DNA of 64,000 bases from NCBI GenBank assembly GCA_023375785.1, contig SZWC01000811.1:64672-128671 (forward strand). Reading direction: 5' to 3'. Origin of the DNA: Penium margaritaceum (Eukaryota > Streptophyta > Zygnematophyceae > Desmidiales > Peniaceae). The position numbers were made by a program, and so were the translations under genes. Position 1 is the first letter of the stretch; each line of letters starts with the position of its first letter. The notes beneath the pieces are model-generated. The model did no database searches. It was not told the DNA's origin and saw only the letters and a program-made list of their open reading frames with translations. Shown in pieces: positions 1 through 15,004 of this stretch.

Positions 1-16
1 CATTTTTTCCCCCACT

Positions 17-1162
17 GACCATTTGTGACTTGTGTTATGAGTTTTCAACGTTGACCACACACTGTGAAATTCGTGTGGTCATGGTTAGTGACGTATGCCT
101 ACCTTGGTTTGTCACTGTACATGGTTGCCACGCCGTGTCAATACGCATTGAAGGTCGTTGTGCTTGCTAGTTGATATCTGGTCTTCCCAAACCATTTTTA
201 CCCCCTCTGACTATCTTTGACTCGTGTAGTGAGTTGTCAACATTCACCACATGAAGTGAAATGTTTTGCCATGGTATGTGACATATGCATACTTTGGTTG
301 GTCATTGTGAATTGTAACCACACTGTGCCACTACATATTGAAGGTAGTTGTACTTGCTAGTCAATAACTAGTATTCACAAACCATTATCTTCCACTTTGA
401 CCATTTGTGACTCGTGTTATGCGTTGTCAAAGTTTACTACGCATAGTGACATTCTTTGGTCATGGTCAGTGACATATGCCTACTTTGGTTGGTCATCGTG
501 CATGGTATCCACACCGTGTCACACCTTATGGAAGGTCCCTTTGCTTGCTTGTTGATACCTGGTGTTTCCAAACCATTGTTTCCCCCTCTGACCATTTGTG
601 ACTCGTATTATGAGCTGTCAATCTTGACCACACACGGCGGATTTATTATGTCGAAGGCAGTACATATTCCTACTTTGGTTGGTCATTGTGCATGGTAGCA
701 AAACCGTGCTACTACTGATTGAATGGCGTTGTACTTTCTAGTTGAGAATGGATATTCCCAGACTATTGTGTCCCCCCTTTGACCGTTTGTGACTCGTGTT
801 ATGGTTGGTGAACATTGACCACCCACATTGAAATTCTTTGGTCATGGTCAGTGACATATGCCTAGTTTGGTTGTTTGGTGTGCATAGAAGCCACACCGTG
901 CCACTACATGTTGAAGTTCTTTGTCCTTTCTAGTCGATACATAGGGGTCCCAAACCATTGTCTCTCCCTCTGACCATTTATGACTCGTGTTATGAGTTGT
1001 CAATGCTGACCACACATAGTGGACTTATTCGGTCATAATGTGTAACGTATGCATCCTTTGGTTGGTCATTGTGCACGCTAGCCACACCGTGCCACTACTT
1101 GTTGAAGGTCTTAGTACTTGCTAGTTCATAACTAGTGTTCCCAGCCCATTGTTTCCCCCTCT
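17..1162 (+). repeat. Model HOR unit, monomers A-F
   Basis: Monomer starts are A 17, B 209, C 399, D 590, E 781, F 972, and the next A at 1163. Class markers are as follows. A: GAGTTTTCAACG, then GTCACTGTACATGGTT. B: GACTATCTGTGACTC and CACATGAAGTGAAATTC. C: CAAAGTTTACCACACATAG and CATGGTATCCACACC. D: CGTATTATGAG, CACAGCGGATTTC and GGTCAAAGGCAGTAC. E: TATGGTTGGTGAACG and TTTGGTTGTTTGGTG. F: CATAGTGGACTTCTTCGG and GTGCACGCTAGCC. Monomers of one class in different HOR units resemble each other more than neighbouring monomers do, which is the hallmark of higher-order organisation. Confidence 0.93.
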
Positions 1163-1929
1163 GGCCATTCAAGACTTGTGTTTTGGGTTGTGAACGTTAA
1201 CCACCCGTATTGAAATTCTTTGGTCATGGTCAGTGACATATGCCTAGTTTGGTCTGTCACTGTACATAGTTACCACGCCGTGTCACTACGTCTTGAATTT
1301 CTTTGTGCTTTATAGTTGATAGCTAGTCTTCCCATACCATTGTTACCCCCCTCTAACTATCTGTGACTTGTGTTCTGAGTTGTCGACGTTGATCACATGA
1401 AGTGAAATTCTTTGGTCATGGTCAGTAACATATGCATACTTTGGTTTGTCACTGTGCATGGTAGCCACATTGTGCCACTATATATTGAAGGTACTTGTAC
1501 TTGTACTTGCTAGTTGAGAACTTATATTCCCAGACCATTGTTTCCCCCTCAGACCATTTGTGACTCGTGTTATGGTTGGTGAACGTTGACCACCCATATT
1601 GAAATTCTTTGGTCATGGTCTGTGACATATGCCTAGTTTGGTTGTTTGGTGCACATAGTAGCCACACCATGCCACCATATATTGAAGTTCTTTGTCCTTT
1701 TTAGTCGATACATAGGGTTCTCAAACCATTGTCTCTCCCTCTGACTGTTTGTGACTCGTGTTATGTGTTGTCAATGTTGACCACACTTACTCGACTTCTT
1801 CGGGCAGAGTGACGTATATATCATTTGGTTCGTCACTGTGCATACTATCCACACTGTACCACTACTTGTTGAAGGTCTTAGTGCTTTCTAGTTGATAACA
1901 AGTGTTCCCAGCCCATTGTTCCCCGCTTT
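1163..1929 (+). repeat. Shortened 4-monomer HOR variant
   Basis: This unit runs A2 (1163), B (1355), E (about 1551), F (about 1741), then the next A near 1930, about 767 bp in all. The B monomer passes into a D-like end directly before E, so C and most of D are missing. This fits an unequal crossover between B and D, and the following unit (about 1930-3075) is again the full six. Confidence 0.8.
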
Positions 1930-4900
1930 AATGATTTGTGCGTTGTGTTATGATTTTTCAATGCTGACCACACACTGTGAAATTTGTTTGATCATGTTTA
2001 GTGATATATACCTACTTTGAGTTGTCACTGTACATGGTTACGACGTCGTGCCACTACGTATTGATGGTCTTTGTGCTTTCTAGTTGATAGCGAGCCTTCC
2101 CAAACCATTGTTACCCCATCTGACTATCTGTGACTCGTGTTGTGAGTTGTCAACGTTGACCACATGAAGTGAAATTCTTTGGTCATGGTCAGTGACATCT
2201 GCATGCTTTGGTTGGCCACTGTGCATTGTAGCCACACTATGCCACTACATATTGAAGGTATTTGTACTTTTTAGTTGATAACTAGTATTCACAACTTATA
2301 ATCTTCCAATCTGACCATGTGTGACTCGAGTTAGGAGTTGTGAAAGTTTACCAGACATAGTGACATTATTTGGTCATGATCACTGACATATGCCTACTTT
2401 CCTTGGTCATCCTGCATGGTATCAACACCGTGCCACAACATTTTGAGGGTCCTTGTGGTTGCTAGTTGATATCTGGTGTTTCCAAGCCATTGTTTCCCCC
2501 TCTGACCATTTGTGACTCGTATCATGGGTTGTCAACGTTGACCAGACACAGCGGATTTGTTTGGTCAAAGGCAGTATATATGCCTACTTTGGTCAGTCAC
2601 TGTGCATGGTAGCCACAGTGTGCTACTACTGATTGAAGATCATTGTACTTGCTAGTTGAGAACTGATATTCCCAGACCATTGTTTCCCCCTCTGAACGTT
2701 TTTTACTCGTGTTCTGTTTGGTGAATGTTGACCACCCATATTGAATTTCTTTGGTCATGGTCAGTGACACATGCCTAGTTTGGTTGTTTGGTGTGCATAG
2801 TAGCCACACCGTGCCACTACGTATTGAGGTTCTTTGTCTTTTCTAGTCCATGAATAGGGTTCTCAAACCATTGTCTCTCCCTCTGACCATTTGTGACTCG
2901 TGTTATGAGTTTTCAATGTTGACCACACATAGTGGACTTCTTCAGTCATAGTCAGTGAGGTGTGCATCCTTTGGTTGGTCACTATGCACACTAGCAACAC
3001 CGTTCCACTACTTGTTGAAGGTCTTTGTACTTGCTAGTTGATAACTAGTACTCCCAACCCATAGGTTCCCCCTCTAATCATTTCTGACTCGTGTTATTGG
3101 TTGTGAATATTGTCGACCCATGTTGAAATTCTTTGGTCATGGTCAATGACATATGCCTAGTTTGCTTTGCCACTGCACATAGTTACCACGTTGTGTCACT
3201 ACGTATTGAAAGTATTTGTGCTTTGTAGCTGATAGCTAGTTTTCCCAAACCATTGTTACCCCCATCTGACTATCTGTGACATGTTTTGTGAGTTGTCAAC
3301 GTTGACCACATGAAGTGTAATTCCTTGGTCATAGTCAGTGACATATGCATACTTTGGTTGGTCACTGTGCGTGGAAGCCACACTGTGCCTCTACCTATTG
3401 AAGGTATTTGTACTTGCTATTTGATAACTAGTGTCAATAAACCACTATCTTCCACTCTGACCATTTGTGACTCGTGTTATGAGTTGTCAAAGTTTACCAC
3501 ACATAGTGACATTATTTGGTCATGGTCAGTGACATATGCCTACTTTGGTTGGTCATCGTGCATGGTATCAACACCGTGCCTTAACTTATTGAGGATCCTT
3601 GTGCTTGCTAGTTGACATCTTGTGTTCCCAAACCATTGTTTACCCCTCTGACCATATGTGACTCGTGTTATGAGTTGTCAAGTTTGACCACACAAAGCGG
3701 ATTTCTTTGGTCAAAGGCACTACATATTCCTACTTTGGTCCGTCATTCGGCATGGTAGCCACACCGTGCTACTACTAATTGAAGGTCGTTGTACTTACTA
3801 GTTGAGAACTTATATTCCCAGACCATTGTTTCCCCCTCTGACCGTTTGTGACTCGTGTTATGGTTGGTGAACGTTGACCACCCATGTTGAATTTATTTGG
3901 TCATGGTCAGTGACATATGCCTAGTTTGGTTGTTTGGTGTGCATAGTATTCACACCGTGCCACTACGTATTGAAGTTCTTTATCCTTTCTAGATAATATA
4001 TAGGGCTCCCAACTATTGTCTCTCCCTCTGACCATTTGTTACTCGTGTTATGAGCTGTCAATGTTGACCATACATAGTGGACCTCTTCAGTCATAGTCAG
4101 TGAGATATGCCTCATTTGGTTGGTCTCTTTGCACGTTAGCCACACCGTGCCACTACTTTTTGAAGTGCTTTTTACTTGCTAGTTGATAACTAATGTTCAC
4201 AACCCATTGTTTCCCCCTCTGACCATTTTTGACTCGTGTTATGGGTTGTGAACATTGACCACTCACATTGAAGTTATTTGGTCATGGTCAGTGACATATG
4301 CTTAGTTTGGTTTGTCACTTTACATGGTTTCCACGCCGTGTCAGCACGTATTGAAGGTCTTTGTGCTTTCTAGTTGATAGCTAATCTTCCCAAACCATTG
4401 TTAACCCGCTCTGAATATCTCTGACTTGTGTTGTAAGTTGTCAACGTTGACCACATGAAGTTTATTTCTTTGGTCATGGTCAGTGACATATGCATACTTT
4501 GGGTGGTTACTGTGCATAGTAGCCACATCATGACACTACATATTGAAGGTATTTGTACTTGCTATTCGATAACTAGGATTCACAAACCATTATCTTCCAC
4601 TTTCACCATTTGTGACTCGTGTTATGAGTTGTCATAGTTTGCCACACATAGTCACATTCTTTGGTCATGGTCAGTGACATATGCCTACTTTGGTTGGTCA
4701 TCGTGCATGGTATCCACACCGTGCCACAACTTATTGAAGGTCCTTGTGCTTGCTAGTTGATACCCTGTGTTCCCAAACCATTGTTTCCCCCTCTTACCAT
4801 CTGTGACTCGTACGATGAGTTGTCAACGTTGATCACATACAGCGGATTTCTTTGGTCAAAGGCAGTACATATGCCTACTTTGGTCAGTCATCGTGTATGG

Positions 4901-6705
4901 TAGCCACGCCGTGCTACTTCTAGTTGAAGGCCGTTGTACTTGCTAGTTGAGAGCTGATATTCCCAGACCATTGTTTCCCCCCTCTGACCGTTTGTGACTC
5001 GTGTTATGGTTCGTGAACGTTGACCATCCATCTTGAAATTCTTTGGTCATGGTCAGTGACATATGTTTAGTTTGGTTGTTTGGTGTGCATAGTAGCCACA
5101 CTGTGCCACTACATATTGAAGCTATTTGTCCTTTCTAGTCAATACGTAGGGTTCCCAAACCATTATCTCTCCCTCTAACCATTTGTGACTTGTGTTATGA
5201 GTTGTCAACGTTGACCACACATAGTGGACTACTTCGGTCATAGTCCGTGAGGTATGCATCCTTTGGTTGGTCTTTGTGCACGCTAGCCACACCATGCAAC
5301 TACTTGTTGAAGGTCTTTGTACTTGCTAGTTGATAACTAGTGTTCCCAATTCATTGTTTCCACCTCTGACCATTTGTGACTCGGGTTATGGGTTGTGAAC
5401 GTTGACCACCCATTTTGAAATTCTTTGGTCATCGTCAGTGACATATGCCTTGTTTGGTTTGTCACTATACATGGTTACCACGCCGTGTCACTACGTATTC
5501 AAGGCTTTTATGGTTTCTAGTTGATAGCTGGTCTTCACAAACCAATGTTACCCCCCTCTGACGATTTGGGACTTGTGTCGTGAGTTGTCAACGTTGACCA
5601 CATGAAGTGAAATTCTTTAATCATGGTCAGTGACATATGCATACTTTGGTTGTTCACTGTGCATGGTAGCCACACCATGCAAATACATATTGAAAGTATT
5701 TGTACTTGCTAGTCGATAACTAGTTTTCACAAACCATTATATTCCACTCTGACCATTTTTTACTCGTGTTATGAGTTGTCAACGTTTACCACACATAGTG
5801 ACATTTTTTGGTCATGGTCAGTGACGTATGCCTAATTTGGTTGGTCATCATGTATGGTATCCACACCGTGCCACCAGTCATTGAAGGTCCTTGTACTTGC
5901 TAGTTGATACCTGGTGTTCCCAAACCACTGTTTCTCCCTCTGACCATTTGTGATTCGTATTATAAGTTGTCAAGGTTGGCCACACGCAGTGGATTTCTTT
6001 GGTCAAAGGCAGTTTTTATGCCTTCTTTGGTCGGTCATTGTGTATGGTAGCCAAACCGTGCTTCTACTGATTGAAGGTCATTGTACTTGCTCGTTGAGAA
6101 CTGATATTCCGAGACCATTTTTTCCACCTGTGAGCGTTTATGACTCGTGTTATGGTTGGTGAACGTTGACCACACATATTGAGATTCTTTGGTCATGGTC
6201 AGTGACATATGCCTAGTTTGGTTGTTTGGTGTGCATAGTAGCCACAACGTGCCACTACGTATTGAAGTTCTCTGTTCTTTCTAGTCAAAACATAGGGTTC
6301 CCAAACCATTGTCTTTACCTCTGACCATATGCGACTCGTGTTATGAGTTGTCAATGTTGACCACACATAGTGGACTTCTTCGGTCATAGTCAGTGATGTA
6401 TGCATCCTTTGGTTGGTCACTGTTCACGCTAGCCACACCGTGCCACTACTCGTTGAAGGTCTTTGTACTTGCTACTTGATAAGTAGTGTTCCCGACCCAT
6501 TCTTTCCCCCTCTGACCATTTGTGACTCGTGTTATAAGTTTTCAACGTTGACCACCCACTGTGAAATTCTTTTGGTCATGGTCGGTGACATGTGCCTACT
6601 TTTGTTCGTCATTGCACATGGTTACCACGCCGTGTCACTATGTATTGAAGGTCTTTGTTCTTTCTTGTTAATAGCTAGTCTTCCCAGACCATAGTTACCC
6701 CCTCT

Positions 6706-6803
6706 GACTATCTGTGACTCGTGTTGTGAGTTGTCAACGCTGACTATATGAAGTGAAATTCTTTGGTCAATAACTAGTATTCACAAACCGTTATCTTCCA
6801 CTC
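6706..6803 (+). repeat. Truncated B monomer
   Basis: The B monomer is only about 98 bp. At about 6768 the text jumps from the CTTTGGTCA middle of the monomer to its ATAACTAGTATTCAC end, losing roughly 93 bp. The flanking A and C monomers are normal length. A smaller loss of about 50 bp in another B monomer lies near 11220. Confidence 0.8.
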
Positions 6804-9800
6804 TCACCATTTGTGACTCGTGTTATGAGTTGTCCAAATCGACCACACATGGTGACTTTCTTTGGTCATGGTGTGTGACATATGTCTACTTTGGTTGGTC
6901 ACCATGCATGGTATCCACACCGTGCCACAACCTATTGAAGGTCCTTGTGCTTGCTAGATGATGCCTAGTGTTCCCAAAGCATTGTTTTCCCCTCTGGCCA
7001 TTTGTGATTTGTATTATGAGTTGTCAACATTGACCACTCACAGCAGATTTCTTTGGTCCAAGGCAGTACATATGCCTTTTTTGTCGGTCATCGTGCTTGG
7101 TAGCCATACCTTGCTACTACTGATTGAAGGTCGTTGTACTTGCTAGTTGAGAACTGATATTCCCAGACCATTGTCTCCCCCTCTGACCGTTTGTGACTCG
7201 TGTTATGGTTGGTGAACGTTGACCACCCATATTGACATTCTTGTGTCATGGTCAGTGACATATGCCTAGTTTGGTTCTTTGGTGTGCATAGTAGCCACAC
7301 CGTGCCACTACGTATTGAATTTATATATATTTCTTGTTGATACATATGGTTCTAAAACCATTGTCCCTCCCTCTGACCATTTGTGACTCGTGTTACGAGT
7401 TGTCGACGTTGACCACACATAATGGACTTCTTCGGTCATAATCAGTGACGTATGCATCCTTTGGTTGGTCACTTTGCACGCTAACCACACCATGCCACTA
7501 CTTGTTGAAGGTCTTTGTACTTGCTAGTTGAAAGCTGGTGTTCCCAACCCACTGTTTCCCCCTCTGACCATTTATTACTCGTGTTATGAGTTTTCAACAT
7601 TGACCACACAATGTGAAATTCATTTGGTCATGGTTAGTGATATATGGCTACTTTGGTTTGTCACTATACATGGTTACAACGATTCGTCACTACGTATTGA
7701 TGGTCTTTGTGCTTTCTAGTTGATAGCTAGACTTCCCAAACCACTGTTATCCCCTTTGACTATCTGTGACACGTGTTGTGAGTTGTCAACATTGACCACA
7801 TGAAGTGAAATTACTTGGTCATGGTCAGTGACACATGTATACTTTGGTTGGTAAGTGAGCATTGTAGCCACACTGTGCCACAACATATGGAAGGTATTTG
7901 TACTTGATAGTCGATAACTAGTATTCACAAACCATTATCTTCCACTCTAACTATTTGTGACTCCTGCTATGAGTTGTCAAAGTTAAGCACACATAGTGAC
8001 ATTCTTTGGTCATGGTCAGTGACATATGCCTACTTTTGTTGGTCATTGTGCATGGTATCCACACCGTGCCACAACATATTGAAATTCCTTGTGCTTGCTA
8101 GTTGATACCTTGTGTTCCTAAACCATTGTTTCCCCCTTTGGCCATTTGTGACTCATATGATGAGATTTCAACGTTGAGCACACACAGCGGATTTCTTTGG
8201 TCAAAGGCAATACATATGCCTACTTTGGTCCGTCATTGTACATGGTAGCCACACCTTGCTACTACTGATTGAAGGTCGTTGTACTTGATAGTTCAGAACT
8301 GACATTCCAAGACCATTGCTTCCCCCTCTAACCGTTTTCAACTCATGTTATTGCTGGTGAACGTTGACCACCCATATTGAAGTTATTTGGTCATGGTCAG
8401 TTCGATATGCCTAGTTTGGTTGTTTGGTGTACATAGTATCCAAGCAATGCTACTACGTATTGAAGTTCTTTCTCTTTTCTAGTCAATACCTAGGATTGCC
8501 ATACCATTGTCTCCCCCTTGGACCGTTTGTGACTTGTGTTGTGAGTTGTCAATGTTGACCACACATAGTGGAGTTCTTCGGCCATAATCTGTGAGGTATG
8601 CATCCGTTCGTTGGTCACTGTGGACGCTTGTCACACCGTGCCACTACTGTTGAAGGTCTTTGTACTTGCTACTTGATAGCTATTGTTCCCAGCCAATTGT
8701 TCCCCCCTCTCACCATTTGTGACTCGTGTTATGAGTTTTCAACGTTGACCACACACAGTGAAATTCTTTTGGTCATGGTTAGTGACATATGCCTACATTG
8801 GTTTGTCACTGTACATGGTTCCCACGACGTGTCACTACGTATTGAAGATCTCTGTGCTTTCTAGTTGATAGCTATTCTTCCCAAACCATTGTTACCCCCT
8901 CTGACTATCTGTGACTCGTGTTGTGAGTTGTCAACATTGACCAGATGAAGTGAAGTTATTTGGTCATGGTCCGTGACACATGCATACTTTGGTTGGTCAC
9001 TGTGTGTTGTACCCACACTATGCCACTACATATGGAAAGTGCTTGTACTTGCTAGTCAACAACTAGTATTCACAAACCATTATCTTCCACTCTGACCTTT
9101 TTTGACTCGTGCTATGAGTTGTCAAAGTCTACCACACATAGTGACATTCTTTGCTCATGGTCAGTGACATATGCTTACTTTGGTTGGTCATCGTGCATGG
9201 TATCCACATTGTGCCACAACTTATTAAAGGTCCTTGTGCTTGCTAGTTCTTACCTGGTGTTCCCAGCCCATTGTTTACCGCTCTGACCATTTGTGACTTG
9301 TATTATAAGCTGTCAACTTTGACCACACACAGCGTATGTCTTTGGTCAAAGGAAGTACATATGCCTACTTTGGTTGGTCATTGTGCATGGTAGCCACACC
9401 GTGCTACTACTGATTGAAGGTCGTTGTACTTGCTACTTCAGAACTAACATTCCCAGACCATTGTTTTCCCCAATGACCGTTATTGAATCATGTTATGGTT
9501 GGTGAACAATGACCACCCATACTGAAATTATTTGGTTATGGTCAGTGACACATGCCTAGTTTGGTTGTTTGCTGTGCATAGTAGCCACACCGTGCTACTA
9601 CGTATTAAAGTTCTTTCTCCTTTCTTGTCGATACATAGGATTCCCAAACCATTGTCTCTCGCTCTGACCATTTGTGACTCATGTTATGAGTTGTCGATGT
9701 TGACCACACTTACTGGGCTTCTTTGGTCATAGTCGGTGACGTATGCATCCTTTGGTTGATCACTGTACATGCTAGCCACACCGTGCCACTAGTTGTTGAA

Positions 9801-12800
9801 GGTCTTTGTACTTTCTAGTTCATAACTAGTGTTCCCAGCCCATTGTTTCCCCCTCTGACCATTTGTGACTCGTGTTATGAGTTTTCAACAGTGACCACAC
9901 AGTGTGAAATTCTTTTGGTCATGGTCACTGATATATGCCTACTTTGGTTTGTCACTGTACATGGTTACCACGCCGTGTCACTACCTATTGAAGGTCTTTG
10001 TGCTTTCTAGTTGATAGCTAGTCTTCCCAAACCATTGTTACCCTCCTCTGACTATCTGTGACTCGTGTTGTGAGTTGTCAACGTTGACCAGATGAAGTAA
10101 AATTCTTTGGTCATGGTAAGTGACATATGCATACTTTGGTTGGTCACTGTGCATGGTAGCCACACTATACCACAAAATGTTCAAGGTATTTGTACTTGGT
10201 AGTCAATAACTAGTATTCACAAACCATTATCTTCCACTTTGACCATTTGTGACTTGTGTTATGAGTTGTCAACGTTTACCACACATAGTGACATTCTTTG
10301 GTCATGGTCAGTGACATATGCTTACATTGGTTGGTCATCGTGCATGGTATCCATACTGTGCCACAACGTCTTGAAGGTCCTTGTGCTTGCTAGTTGATAC
10401 CTGGTGTTCCCAAACCATTTCCCCCCCCTCTGACCCTTTGTGACTTGTATTATGAGTTGTCCACGCTGACCACACACAGCGGATTTCTTTGGTCAAAGGC
10501 AGTACATATGCCTACTTTGGTCGGTCATTGTGCATGGTAGCCACACTGTGCTACTACTGATTGAAGGTCGTTGTACTTTCTATTTGAGAACTAATATTCC
10601 CAGGCCATTGTTTCCCCCTCTGACCGTTTGTGACTCGTGTTATGGTTGGTGAACGTTGACCACCCATATTGAAATGCTTTGGTCATGGTCAGTGACATTT
10701 GCCTGTTTTGGTTCTTTGGTGTGCATAGTAGCCACACAGTGCCACCACATATTCAAGTTCCTTGTCCTTTCTAGTCAAGACATAAGGTTCCAAAACCATT
10801 GTCTCTCCCTCTGACCATTTGTGACTCGTGTTATGAGTTGTCAACTTTGACAACACATACTGGACCTCTTCGGTCATAGCCAGTGACGTCTGCATCCTTT
10901 GGTTGGACACAGTGCACGTTAGCTACATCGTGTCACTACTTGTTGAAGGTCTTTGTACTTGCTAGTTGATAAACAGTGTTCGCAGCCTCTTGTTTCCCCC
11001 TCTGACAATTTGTGACTTGTGTTATAAGTTTTCAACGTTAACCACACACTCTGGAATTCTTTTGGTCATGGTTAGTGACATATGCCTACTTTGGTTTGTC
11101 ACTGTACATGGTTACTTCACCGTGTCACTACGTATTGAAGGTCTTTGTGCTTTCTAGTTGATAGATAGTATTCCTAAAACCATTTTTACCCCCTCTCACT
11201 AATTGTGATTTGTGTTGTAACATATGCATACTTGGGTTGGTCACTGTGCATGGTAGCCACACTCTGCCACTACAAATTGAAGAGATATGCACTTGCTAGT
11301 CGATAACTACTATTCACAAACCATTGTCTTCCACTCTGACTATTTGTGACAAGTGTTACGAGTTGTCAAAGTTTACCACACATAATGACAGTCTATGGTC
11401 ATGGTCGGTGATATGTGCCTGCTTTTGTTGGTCATTGTGCATGGTATCCACGCTATGCCACAGCATATTGAAGGTCCTTTTGCTTGCTATTTGATACCTT
11501 GTGTTCCCAAACCATTGTTTTCCCCTCTGACCAGTTGTGACTTATGTTATGAGTTGTCAACGTTGACCACACACAGCGGATTTCTTTGGTCAAAGGCAGT
11601 ACATATGCCTTCTTTGGTCGGTCATTGTGTATGGTAGCCACATTGTGCTACTACAGATTGAAGATCGTTGTACTTGCTAGATGAGAACTGATATTCCCAA
11701 GCCATTGTTTCCCCCTCTGACCGTTCATAACTTGTGTCATGGTTGATGAACGTTGACCACCCATATTGAAATTCTCTGGTCATTGTCAGTGACATATGCC
11801 TAATTTGGTTGTTTGATGTGCATAGTAGCCACACCGCGCCGCTATGTATTGAATTTTGTTGTCCTTTCTAGTCGATACATAGGGTTCTAATATCATTGTC
11901 TCTCCCTCTGACGATTTGTGACTCGTGTTATGAGTTGTCAATGTTCACTACACATAGTGGACTTCTTCGGTCATAGTCAGTGACTAATGCAATATTTGGT
12001 TTGTCACTGTGCACGCTAGCCACACCGTGCCACTTCTTGTTGAAGGTCTTTTTTCTTGCTAGTTGATAGCAAGTGTTCCCAGCCCTTTGTTTACCCCTCT
12101 CACCATTTGTGACTCCTGTTATGAGTTATCAACGTTGACCAGACACTGTGAAATTCTTTTGGTGATGGTTAGTGACATATGCCTTCTTTGGTTTGTCACT
12201 TTACATGGTTACCACGCCATGTCACTACGTATTGAAGGTCTTTGTGCTTTCTAGTTGATAGCTAGTCTTCCCAAACTATTGTTTCCCCCCTTTGACTATC
12301 TATGACTTGTGTTGTGAGTTGTCAATGTTGACCACATGAAGTGAAATTCGTTGGTAATGGTCAGTGACATATGCATACTTTGGTTGGTCACTGTGCGTTG
12401 TAGCCACAGTGTACCACTACATATTGAAGGAATTTGTACTTGCTAGTGAAAAACTAGTATTCACAAACCATTGTCTACCACTCTGGCCATTTGTGACTCG
12501 TGTTGTGAGTTGTAATAGTTTACCACACATAGTGACATTCTTTGGTCCTGATCAGTGACATATGCTCACTTTGGTTGGTCATCCTGCATGGTATCCAAAC
12601 CGTGCCACAACTTATTGAATTTCCTTGAGCTTGCTAGTTGATACCTGGTGTTTCCGAACCACTGTTTCCCCCACTGACCATTTGTGACTTTTATAATGAG
12701 TTGTCAACGTTGACCACACAAAGCGGATTTCTTTGGACAAAGGCCGCAAATAAGCCTACTTTGGTTGGTCATCGTGCATGGTAGCCACACCGTGCTACTA

Positions 12801-15004
12801 CTGATTGAATACCGTTGTACTTGCTAGTTTAGAACTGATATTCCCAGACCATTGTTTCCCCCTTTGACCGTTTGTGACTCGTGTTATGGTTGCTGGACGT
12901 TGACCACCCATATTGAAATTCTTTGGTCATGGTCAGTAACATATGCCTGGTTTGGTTGTTTGGTGTGCATAGTGGCCACACCATGCCACTACGTATTGAA
13001 GTTCTTTTTCCTTTCTAGTCGATACATAGGGTTCCCAAACCATTGTTTCTCCATCTGACCATTTGTGACTCGTGTTATGAGTTGTTACTGTTGACAATAC
13101 ATAGTGGGCTTCTTCGGTCATAGTCAGTAACGTATGCATCCTTTGGTTTGTCATTGTGCATGCTAGCCATACCGTACCACTACTTGTTGAGGGTCATTGT
13201 ACTTGCAAGTTGATAACTGGTGTTCCAAACCAGTTGTTTCCCCCTCTGACCATCTGCTACTCGTGTTATGAGTTTTTAACGTTGACCACATATTGTGAAT
13301 TTTTTGTGGTCATGGTCAGTGACATATGCCTACTTTTGTTTGTCACTATACATGGTTACCACGCCGTGTCACTACGTATTGAAGGTCTTTGTGCTTTTTA
13401 GTTGATAGCTAGTGTTCCCAGACCATTGTTACCCCCACTGACTATCTGTGACTCGTGTTGTGAGTTGTCAACATTGACCACATGAAGTGAAATTCCTTGG
13501 TCATGGTCGGTGACATATGCATACGTTGGTTGGTCACTGTGCATTGTAGCCACGCTGTGCCACTACATATTCAAGATATTTGAACTAGTCGATAACTAGT
13601 ATTCACAATCCATTATCTTCCACTCTGACCATTTGTGACTCGTGTTATGAGTTGTCAACGTTTGCCACACATAGTGACATTCTTTGGTCATGGTCATTGA
13701 CATATGCCTACTTTGCTTGGTCACCATGCATGGTGTTCACACTGTACCACAATGTATTGAAGGTCCTTGTGCTTGCTCATTGATACCTTGTGTCCCCAAA
13801 CCATTGTTTCCCCCTAGGATCATTTCTGAGTCGTATTATTTGTTGTCAACAATGACCACACACAGCAGATTTCTTTGGCCAAAGGCACTACATATGCCTA
13901 CTTTGGTCGGTCATTGTGCATGGTAGCCACACCGTGCTACTACTGATTGAAGGTCGTTGTACTCGCTAGTTGAGAAACTCTATTCCCAGACCATTGTTTC
14001 CCCCTGTGACCGTTTGTGACTCGTGTTATGGTTGGTGAACGTTGACGACCCATATTGAAATTCTTTGGTCATGGTCCCTTACATATGCCTAGTTTGGTTG
14101 TTTGGTATGCATAGCATTCACAACGTGCCACCACGTATTGAAGTTCTTCGTCCTTTCTATTCAATACATAAGGTTCCATGACCATTGTCTCTCCCTCTAA
14201 CCATTTGTGATTCGTGTTATGACTTGTCAATGTTGACCACATATAGTGGACTTCTTCGGTCATAGTCAGTGATATATGCATCCTCTGGTTGGTCACTGTG
14301 CACTCTAGCCACACCCTGCAACAACTTGTTGAAGGTCTTTGTACTTGCTGGTTGATAACTAGTGTTCCCAACCCATTGTTTGCCCCGCTTATCATTTCTG
14401 ACTCTTGTTATGAGTTTTCAACGTTGACCACACACTGTGACATTCTTTTGGTCATGGTTAGTGACATATGCCTACTTTGGTTTGTCACTGTACATGGTTG
14501 CCACGCGGTGTTACTACGTATTGAAGGTCTTTGTGCTTTCTAGTTGATAGCTAGTGTTCCCAAACCATAGTTAGCCCCCTCTGACTATCTGTGACTCGTG
14601 TTGTGAGTTGTGAAAGTTGACCACATGAAGTGATATTTGTTGGTCATGGTCAGTGACATATGCATACATTGGTTGGTCATTGTGCATGGGAGCTTCACTA
14701 TGCCACTACATATTGAAGGTAATTGTACTTGCTTATCTATAACTAGTATTCACAAACCATTACCTTTCACTCTGACCATTTGTGACTCGTGTTATGAGTT
14801 TTCAGAGTTTACCACACATAGTGACCTTCTTTTTGTTGAAATAGTATGCACCTTGTCCAATGCCTAGCTGGCTAGCTACATGCACAGACAAGGTATACAC
14901 TGCTCTATGGAGTATGTCCCCTCGGTCTGTTCTGAGATGGGCCAGGAATGCACTGCCCATAATGGGTACGTCCCCTGTGGCTCATCATAGGAACCATACC
15001 TTTT

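Larger units (their letters stand above)
1..14833 (+). repeat. Satellite array, block 1 (6-monomer HOR)
   Basis: This is a continuous tandem array of a 190-192 bp monomer in the order A-B-C-D-E-F, repeating every 1146 bp. Monomer starts are marked by a conserved word close to GACCATTTGTGACTCGTG. The part between about 1.1 and 5.6 kb uses the A2 version of class A; from about 6.5 kb to the block end it uses A1. Irregular units occur at 1163-1929, near 6768 and near 11220. No gene is present. The open frames in both directions are shadows of the repeat: none has a recognisable domain, and the 191-bp period shifts frame from one monomer to the next. The block ends at the solo LTR at 14834, inside a C monomer. 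Confidence 0.95.

Noticed and set aside
1-14833. CRISPR-like regular repeats
   Set aside because: The repeats are 190 bp, contiguous and diverged, with no unique spacers. This is satellite DNA.
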